Shown in pieces: positions 1 through 3,498 of a DNA stretch of 5,057 nucleotides. The translations under genes and the position numbers were made by a program. The notes below the pieces were generated by a model that made no database searches, was not told the DNA's origin, and worked only from the letters and a program-made list of their open reading frames with translations. Position 1 is the first letter of the stretch. Each line of letters begins with the position of its first letter. This stretch comes from Anaerolineae bacterium. Lineage in GTDB: Bacteria > Chloroflexota > Anaerolineae > UBA4142. The DNA is taken from contig JAOACU010000217.1 of assembly GCA_026417715.1 (NCBI GenBank), forward strand, positions 1 to 5,057, given 5' to 3'.

Positions 1-9
1 GCCTCCGAG

Positions 10-72
10 TGTTTAGTGTTCAGTATTCAGTATTCAGTGTTCAGTATTCAGTGTTCAGTGTTCAGTGTTCAG
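10..72. repeat. Heptanucleotide tandem array, TRTTCAG x9
   Basis: Eight exact-period 7-bp units (TGTTCAG or TATTCAG) run from 17 to 72, and a ninth degenerate unit (TGTTTAG) lies at 10-16. The array sits at the 3' end of malQ and supplies its last five codons (LNTEH) and its TGA stop. On the minus strand every unit contains TGA; because 7 is not a multiple of 3, a stop is met in every reading frame within three units. The plus strand reads open through the array, which creates a spurious ORF there. Confidence 0.95.
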
Positions 73-1590
73 TGGTGCGCGTCCGTAGAGGGTGGTGAGG
101 TCGGCGAGACGCGCAGCAAGGTCATCGGTCAACGCGTCGGGGAGCATTCGCCACGTCCAGTTGTGCGCGCCGAGTGTGCCCGGGTGATTCATCCGCGCCT
201 CGTGCCCGAGCGCGAGCACATCTTGCATCGGCGCAATCGCCGTGTGCGCGACGGAACTCCACACGGCGCGGAGAAAATCCCAAGCGATGTTCGCACCGTC
301 GCAATTCAAGTAACGGCGCGCGTGCGCGCGCTCCGCTTCCGACGCGGTGACGTGATACCATCCCATCGTTGTATCGTTATCGTGCGTACCGGTGTAGGCG
401 ACGAAATCGCGCGTATAGTTGTGTGGCAAGAATGGATTCGTCGCATCGCCACCGAACGCAAATTGCAATACCTTCATCCCCGGAAAACCAAACTCGGCGC
501 GGAGCGCGTCCACACCCGCGCGCGATTCGGCATCGAACTCGCCCAAGTCTTCGGCGATGATGGCAACTTCGCCGAGTGCGCGCGTGATGGTACGAAAGAA
601 TGCTTTGCCCGGTCCTTTGACCCAACGACCGTTGACCGCAGTCGTTTCGCCAAAGGGCACTTGCCAAAAATTGTAAAAGCCGCGAAAGTGATCCACGCGC
701 ACCACATCGGCAAGTGTGAACGCGAGTTTGAAACGCGCGCGCCACCACGCGTAATCGTCACGCGCCATTTCCTTCCAGCGATACAACGGATTGCCCCACA
801 GTTGTCCCGTCGGACTAAAGTAATCGGGCGGCACACCAGCAACCGCGCTGGGACGTAAATTTGCATCGAGCAAAAATTGTTCGGGATGCGCCCACACATC
901 CACGCTATCGAGCGCGACGTAAATCGGCACATCGCCGATGATGCGAATGCCGCGCGCGTTGGCGTAGCGTTTGAGTGCAAGCCACTGCTCGAAGAATTGC
1001 CACTGCCGATACTTTTGCCGTTCGATTGGCTCAGCAAGCGCGGTGCGCGCGCGTCTGAGCGCGCTGGATCGGCGTGCCACGAGTTCAGCGTCCCATTCGT
1101 ACCACGCGCGCCCTCCGTGCGCGTCTTTGAGCGCGAGAAAGAGCGCGACATCGTCGAGCCACGCGGCGTGTTCTGCGCAAAATTTTTCAAACGCTTCGCG
1201 TTGTGCGCGCGGCGCGTGTTCACGAAATCGCGCGAACGCGCGATCCAACACATCGTTTTTGTATGACGTGACGCGCGCATAGTCCACGCGCGCGAGGGGA
1301 AAATCGGGAACGGTTTGCACATCGTCGCGCGCAAGATGTCCGATCTCGTACAATTTTTCGGGACTGATGAGAAGTGGATTACCGGCAAACGTCGCCGGCG
1401 ATTGATATGGCGAATCGCCAAACGCGGTCGGACTTAGAGGTAGAACTTGCCAATACGTTTGGCGCGCGCGCGCCAAAAAATCCACAAAGCGATACGCACT
1501 CTCACCCAAATCGCCAATGCCAAAGCGACTGGGGAGCGAAGTGGGATGAAGGAGAATACCACTGCGTCGCGGGAATTGCACGTGTGTCAT
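55..1590 (-). CDS. malQ: 4-alpha-glucanotransferase (amylomaltase), GH77
   Basis: This 511-residue protein is a complete GH77 amylomaltase (EC 2.4.1.25), a cytoplasmic enzyme that moves alpha-1,4-glucan segments between maltodextrins in maltose, glycogen or starch metabolism. The N-terminus carries the family signature GILLHPTSLPSRFGIGDLG (residues 11-29), followed by GDSPYQSPATFAGNP (58-72). GDVPIYVA is at 219-226 and GVPPDYFSPTGQLWGNP at 252-268. RVDHFRGF places the nucleophile at D300, AEDLG the acid/base at E347, and GTHDND the third catalytic Asp at D404, matching D293, E340 and D395 of Thermus amylomaltase. The length is normal for the short bacterial form. I start it at ATG 1590 because family homology begins a few residues later; the in-frame extension to 1716 is translated heptad repeat (TSVLRLSSSVAL). 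No Shine-Dalgarno precedes the ATG. The C-terminal LNTEH and the stop come from the tandem array. Confidence 0.95.
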   Translation of the reverse strand: MTHVQFPRRSGILLHPTSLPSRFGIGDLGESAYRFVDFLARARQTYWQVLPLSPTAFGDSPYQSPATFAGNPLLISPEKLYEIGHLARDDVQTVPDFPLARVDYARVTSYKNDVLDRAFARFREHAPRAQREAFEKFCAEHAAWLDDVALFLALKDAHGGRAWYEWDAELVARRSSALRRARTALAEPIERQKYRQWQFFEQWLALKRYANARGIRIIGDVPIYVALDSVDVWAHPEQFLLDANLRPSAVAGVPPDYFSPTGQLWGNPLYRWKEMARDDYAWWRARFKLAFTLADVVRVDHFRGFYNFWQVPFGETTAVNGRWVKGPGKAFFRTITRALGEVAIIAEDLGEFDAESRAGVDALRAEFGFPGMKVLQFAFGGDATNPFLPHNYTRDFVAYTGTHDNDTTMGWYHVTASEAERAHARRYLNCDGANIAWDFLRAVWSSVAHTAIAPMQDVLALGHEARMNHPGTLGAHNWTWRMLPDALTDDLAARLADLTTLYGRAPLNTEH

Positions 1591-1629
1591 TGTAGTCAAA
1601 ATGATTTTTGTGGCAAGTGGGTGGAGGGC

Positions 1630-1657
1630 GACGGAGGACGAAAGACGGAGGACGGAG
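1630..1657. repeat. Heptanucleotide tandem array, GACGGAG x4
   Basis: Four consecutive 7-bp units are present: GACGGAG, GACGAAA, GACGGAG, GACGGAG. They lie 40 bp upstream of the malQ start and read CTCCGTC on the malQ strand. Neither orientation contains a stop codon in any frame, so the malQ reading frame stays open through it and automatic gene callers would tend to over-extend malQ. Confidence 0.85.
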
Positions 1658-1701
1658 GTGCAAGGTTGCGCTTTTTGGGGTTTGCGTGCAAAATATAGAC
1701 C

Positions 1702-1759
1702 TTGAAACCGCGTCAACGAATGGGCAACGATTGAAACCGCGTCAACGAATGAACAACGA
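1702..1759. repeat. 29-bp tandem duplication
   Basis: Units 1702-1730 and 1731-1759 are head-to-tail copies that differ only at two adjacent positions (GG versus AA). Each begins TTGAAACCGCGTCAACGAAT and ends CAACGA. The second copy forms the left arm of the palindrome at 1733-1819, so the first copy looks like a duplication of that arm. It lies in the gene-free stretch between malQ and the small membrane protein. Confidence 0.9.
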
Positions 1760-1819
1760 ATAAACGAATGAGCCGCGCAGATTCGTTTATTCGTTCTGTA
1801 TTCGTTGAGGCGGGGTTTC
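1733..1819. repeat. Long imperfect palindrome (hairpin-forming)
   Basis: The inner arms are perfect: AACGAATAAACGAAT (1755-1769) against ATTCGTTTATTCGTT (1781-1795), 15 bp with an 11-nt loop. The outer arms are 1733-1750 and 1800-1819; the reverse complement of the right arm matches the left apart from a 2-nt indel and one mismatch. The whole element could fold as a cruciform or as a long RNA hairpin. It has no U-tract and is not a standard terminator. A dispersed intergenic palindrome or a non-autonomous MITE-like element are the alternatives; I see no clear target-site duplication. Confidence 0.8.
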
Positions 1820-1889
1820 TGAAATTCCAGAAAACAAAAAATCTCTAGCGATGTCTTGAGGCATCAGTCGTCGGTCGTATCGGAGTTGA

Positions 1890-2258
1890 ATGTCCGCAGA
1901 ACAATTTGTATTGCTTGCGTTGGTGGCATTGGCGGTTACCGTGCCAATCGTAAAATTGATTCCGCGCGCGCGTCAATCGCGCTGGTTCGATCGCGTGTTG
2001 TGGATTGCCACGTGGTTGTTAGCGTTTGTGGGCGCGTGGTATGCTGTGGGGCAGTTGAAAACAACCGCGCCGCTTGCCACGATGAGTTGGGACGCGTTTG
2101 CGCGCACTGCGGGCGCGTCCATCGCGCTTGGCGCGCTGGGTGGCGCGCTCGCGCTCAACCTTGTGTTGTGGTTGATGGATCGCGTGATACCGCTCACCGC
2201 CGAGGGACTGGACGATGAGCACGCGGATGATGTGCCCTCTCAATCTTCCGAGTCGTGA
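1890..2258 (+). CDS. Small three-helix membrane protein, function unknown
   Basis: I do not recognise a family for this 122-residue protein. It has three hydrophobic segments at about residues 5-24, 33-54 and 73-96. The loop between helices 1 and 2 is basic (K22, R26, R28, R31), which suggests that loop is cytoplasmic, with an outside N-terminus and an inside C-terminus. The third helix is rich in Gly and Ala (GASIALGALGGALAL), the kind of surface that supports helix packing. The tail (about 103-122) is acidic and Ser-rich (DDEHADD, then SQSSES) and probably disordered. The ATG is preceded by GGAG at 1882-1885 with only 4 nt spacing, a tight but plausible site. Its last 19 bp overlap the 3' end of the convergent DUF2270 gene. 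Length, hydrophobic pattern and coding-like codon use support a real gene, but no homology does. Confidence 0.75.
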   Translation: MSAEQFVLLALVALAVTVPIVKLIPRARQSRWFDRVLWIATWLLAFVGAWYAVGQLKTTAPLATMSWDAFARTAGASIALGALGGALALNLVLWLMDRVIPLTAEGLDDEHADDVPSQSSES

Positions 2259-2962
2259 GACGAATGTCGGCGGAGCCAGCGGGGATACGCGGGAAACACT
2301 TCGCCGGCGGCTTGTTGCAAACCGAGTGTGCCTATCGCGAGTGCACTCAAAGCAACGAAAGCGAGTGCGACCAATGTCACCACCATCGCGCCAGACAAGG
2401 GTCCGATGTGAGCGCGCGCCAAGAATTGCTCCCAAGTCTGCGGCATTGCGGGCTGGCTGGCGAGTTTGAACACCCAAACGCCCAGCATCACGCAAAAGAT
2501 GGCGAAATAGTTGCGGCGTAATCGTCGTCCAAGTGCTTCCCACATCGTAATCGTGAAACGTGGATGACGTAACGAATCGGCAAGGGATTCTGCCCACGTA
2601 GGCGATGGCGCAAAAGGCGGTACGAGCATCGCGGCAAAGAAATCGGTTTCCATCAGGCGTGTGCGAAAACTCCACAGTTCATAATAGCGATAGCGTCGCG
2701 CTTCGATGAACCAAAACACGCCTAGCAAAGCCAACGCGAACAGAATGATCGCGTGATGGCGCGTTTCATCGCTGAGCGCAAAGGTGATGACCGCACTCGC
2801 GGTGATGATTGCCCAGTTGGTCGTCGCGTCCAAGCGATTGCGCCAAGTGTTGGCGCGTTGAATCTCCGCGCGATAGTAATGCACCATCGCCGTATTGAAT
2901 TCGGCAGGACGCAACGCGTAACCCCGAAACGTCCAGACCGGCTCTGTAGAATTTGCCTCCAT
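2240..2962 (-). CDS. DUF2270 family integral membrane protein
   Basis: This 240-residue protein resembles the DUF2270 family, uncharacterised bacterial integral membrane proteins. Recognisable family-like stretches are YYRAEIQRANTWRNRLDATT (29-48), then FWFIEARRYRYYELWSFRTR (83-102), and RHPRFTITMWEALGRRLRRN (132-151). Hydrophobic segments lie at about 48-64, 69-87, 151-168 and 188-213, giving a likely four-helix topology with a soluble middle region between helices 2 and 3. The start is well supported: GGGAGGTG (plus strand 2971-2978) lies 8 nt before the ATG at 2962. A promoter candidate lies at 3008-3036. The C-terminus (RRHSSHDSED) is polar and its end overlaps the convergent neighbour by 19 bp. 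No function is established for the family and the neighbours do not suggest one. The family assignment is from recalled sequence resemblance, not a search. Confidence 0.85.
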   Translation of the reverse strand: MEANSTEPVWTFRGYALRPAEFNTAMVHYYRAEIQRANTWRNRLDATTNWAIITASAVITFALSDETRHHAIILFALALLGVFWFIEARRYRYYELWSFRTRLMETDFFAAMLVPPFAPSPTWAESLADSLRHPRFTITMWEALGRRLRRNYFAIFCVMLGVWVFKLASQPAMPQTWEQFLARAHIGPLSGAMVVTLVALAFVALSALAIGTLGLQQAAGEVFPAYPRWLRRHSSHDSED

Positions 2963-2981
2963 TACAAAGACACCTCCCTGT

Positions 2982-2993
2982 CACGTAAACGTG
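2982..2993. promoter_or_regulatory. Small palindrome in the DUF2270 leader
   Basis: CACGT-AA-ACGTG is a 12-bp palindrome with 5-bp arms, placed between the predicted transcription start (about 3001, minus strand) and the Shine-Dalgarno site (2971-2978). The 2-nt centre is too short for an RNA hairpin loop, so if functional it would more likely be a protein-binding site. It may well be chance. Confidence 0.2.
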
Positions 2994-3007
2994 TCGTCTT
3001 TGATGTC

Positions 3008-3036
3008 AGCATACCACACAGTTTGGGGATTGACAA
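3008..3036 (-). promoter_or_regulatory. Sigma70-type promoter candidate for the DUF2270 gene
   Basis: On the minus strand TTGTCA (3036 to 3031) and TATGCT (3013 to 3008) are separated by exactly 17 bp. This predicts a start near 3001 and a leader of about 39 nt containing the strong Shine-Dalgarno site. The -35 matches consensus at 5 of 6 positions and the -10 at 4 of 6. It is divergent from, and close to, the valS promoter. Confidence 0.5.
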
Positions 3037-3063
3037 AAATCACACAATGAAATCAACAACGAT

Positions 3064-3092
3064 TTGACACATCACGTCACTCGTGTTAGAAT
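3064..3092 (+). promoter_or_regulatory. Sigma70-type promoter of the T-box/valS unit
   Basis: TTGACA (3064-3069) is a perfect -35 box and TAGAAT (3087-3092) matches the -10 consensus at 5 of 6 positions, with an ideal 17-bp spacer. Transcription should begin near 3099, about 27 nt before Stem I of the T-box. This is the best promoter in the window and it is correctly placed for the riboswitch. Confidence 0.8.
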
Positions 3093-3102
3093 GTCACTAA
3101 CA
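3084..3102. promoter_or_regulatory. Operator-like inverted repeat over the valS -10 box
   Basis: TGTTAG (3084-3089) and CTAACA (3097-3102) form 6-bp inverted arms around a 7-bp centre. The element covers the -10 box and the predicted transcription start, where a bound protein would block initiation. No regulator is visible in the window, and a 6-bp inverted repeat can arise by chance. Confidence 0.25.
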
Positions 3103-3203
3103 ACTGCACAGTCAACGACTATGAACCGGAGGAGTAGAGCGCACCGATCTGATAGCGAAGAAGGGTCACCGGGTGTAAGCCCTTCGCAGTAGGACGCTCG
3201 AAG

Positions 3204-3206
3204 GTC
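3204..3206 (+). promoter_or_regulatory. T-box specifier codon GTC (Val)
   Basis: GTC lies on the 3' side of the specifier internal loop, within CGAAGGTCG (3199-3207), in the position that GGC occupies after CGAAA in the well-studied glyQS leader. GTC is a valine codon, read by tRNA-Val with anticodon GAC. It agrees with the downstream gene being valS and with T at the variable position of the T-box bulge (3360), which would pair with discriminator base A73. Confidence 0.9.
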
Positions 3207-3275
3207 GCCGGGGAGTCGAATCCGCGAACGATGAGTAACGGATTCCGGCGCGCGCCGTTATCGTGTTGAGATGGT

Positions 3276-3317
3276 GATTAGAGATTAGGGATTAGAGATT
3301 GGAGATTAGAGATTGCG
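3276..3317. repeat. Heptanucleotide array GATTRGA x6 in the T-box
   Basis: Six exact 7-bp units follow one another: GATTAGA, GATTAGG, GATTAGA, GATTGGA, GATTAGA, GATTGCG. They form the 5' side of the hairpin in the Stem III position of the riboswitch. Forward units contain TAG, so this family stops translation in every frame. Confidence 0.95.
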
Positions 3318-3350
3318 GTTAATCTCCAATAACCAATCTCTAATCTCCAA
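3299..3350 (+). repeat. Repeat-derived Stem III hairpin of the T-box
   Basis: TTGGAGATTAGAGATTG (3299-3315) is perfectly complementary to CAATCTCTAATCTCCAA (3334-3350), giving a 17-bp stem. Its 3' side consists of four heptads in inverted orientation (3321-3348: AATCTCC, AATAACC, AATCTCT, AATCTCC). An alternative 8-bp hairpin pairs GGAGATTA (3301-3308) with TAATCTCC (3320-3327). The stem ends directly against the antiterminator, which starts at 3351. Confidence 0.9.
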
Positions 3351-3386
3351 ACAAGGTGGTACCGCGAAAATCCCTTTCGCCCTTGT
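3351..3386 (+). promoter_or_regulatory. T-box antiterminator
   Basis: Helix A1 pairs ACAAGG (3351-3356) with CCTTGT (3381-3386). The conserved 7-nt bulge is TGGTACC (3357-3363), whose TGGT binds the tRNA NCCA end. Helix A2 pairs GCG (3364-3366) with CGC (3378-3380). It shares 3367-3386 with the terminator, so the two folds exclude each other. Confidence 0.95.
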
Positions 3387-3402
3387 GGTGAAGGGGATTT
3401 TT
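3367..3402 (+). terminator. Intrinsic terminator of the T-box leader
   Basis: AAAATCCCTTTCGCC (3367-3381) pairs with GGTGAAGGGGATTTT (3387-3401) as a 15-bp stem with two G-T wobbles and a 5-nt loop (CTTGT). The right arm ends in a T run (3398-3402), followed by a further T-rich stretch. It is the default fold when tRNA-Val is charged. Confidence 0.95.
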
Positions 3403-3444
3403 GATTTTAGATTGCAGATTGTAGATTTTCGATTGCAGATTGCA
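3403..3444. repeat. Heptanucleotide array GATTNYA x6 after the terminator
   Basis: Six 7-bp units are present: GATTTTA, GATTGCA, GATTGTA, GATTTTC, GATTGCA, GATTGCA. They start at the first base after the terminator T run and belong to the same GATT family as the Stem III array. No gene is present in this stretch. Confidence 0.9.
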
Positions 3445-3446
3445 CA

Positions 3447-3488
3447 ATCACGCATCACGCTTCACGCATCACGCAATACGCAATACGG
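3447..3488. repeat. Heptanucleotide array ATCACGC x6 before valS
   Basis: Six 7-bp units are present: ATCACGC, ATCACGC, TTCACGC, ATCACGC, AATACGC, AATACGG. The last unit runs into the valS Shine-Dalgarno site, sharing GG at 3487-3488. This is a different sequence family from the array just upstream, separated from it by only 2 bp. Confidence 0.9.
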
Positions 3489-3491
3489 AGG
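3487..3491 (+). promoter_or_regulatory. valS Shine-Dalgarno site
   Basis: GGAGG (3487-3491), continuing into GAAA, lies 7 nt before the ATG at 3499. It fixes the valS start, and its first two bases are the end of the heptad array. Confidence 0.9.
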
Positions 3492-3498
3492 AAATACA

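Larger units (their letters stand above)
3125..3402 (+). promoter_or_regulatory. T-box riboswitch, tRNA-Val sensing, upstream of valS
   Basis: This is a transcription-attenuation T-box leader. Stem I begins with CCGG (3126-3129) pairing CCGG (3208-3211). The specifier loop has the AGTA S-turn strand (3133-3136) opposite GAA (3200-3202) and is closed above by GAGCG (3137-3141) with CGCTC (3195-3199). The distal arm pairs GCGAA (3155-3159) and GGG (3163-3165) with CCCTTCGC (3180-3187), leaving a 3-nt bulge, and its loop carries the conserved GGTGTAAG. Next comes a 7-bp helix, GAATCCG (3218-3224) with CGGATTC (3239-3245); TAACGG (3236-3241) can instead pair CCGTTA (3255-3260), so the Stem II region has alternatives. 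Stem III is built from heptad repeats (3299-3350). The antiterminator (3351-3386) and terminator (3367-3402) follow. Uncharged tRNA-Val should allow read-through into valS. Confidence 0.95.

Noticed and set aside
16..858. Plus-strand open frame of 280 residues opposite malQ
   Set aside because: It begins with translated TRTTCAG repeats (FSIQYSVFSIQ), lacks any domain, and lies antisense to conserved GH77 catalytic motifs.
1589..1616. Minus-strand TTGCCA (1616 to 1611) and TACAAT (1594 to 1589) as the malQ promoter
   Set aside because: The -10 box would overlap the ATG itself, placing the transcription start inside the gene.
1591..1716. N-terminal extension of malQ by 42 residues, starting at ATG 1716
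   Set aside because: The added residues include translated GACGGAG heptads (SVLRLSSSV) and have no counterpart in GH77 proteins; family homology starts just after the ATG at 1590.
1690..1716. Minus-strand TTGACG (1716 to 1711) and TATTTT (1695 to 1690) as the malQ promoter
   Set aside because: The spacer is 15 bp and the -10 matches only 4 of 6 consensus positions; the TTGACG is part of the 29-bp repeat. It is possible but too weak to annotate.
1816..1833. TTTCTG-N6-CAGAAA inverted repeat upstream of the small membrane protein gene as an operator
   Set aside because: The arms are only 6 bp, there is no linked promoter with good -35 and -10 boxes, and no regulator is visible.
2019..2675. Minus-strand open frame of 218 residues across the DUF2270 and small membrane protein genes
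   Set aside because: It is an Arg/Ser-rich out-of-frame shadow of the DUF2270 gene with no start signal or domain.
3121..3192. Short ORF (ATG AAC CGG AGG ...) in the valS leader as a possible leader peptide
   Set aside because: It has no Shine-Dalgarno site and coincides with Stem I of the T-box, whose structure explains the sequence; it contains no run of valine codons. The GGAGGAG at 3128-3134 is part of Stem I.
3276..3350. GATT-rich repeats as a CRISPR array
   Set aside because: Units are 7 bp with no spacers; this is a simple tandem repeat, not a repeat-spacer array.
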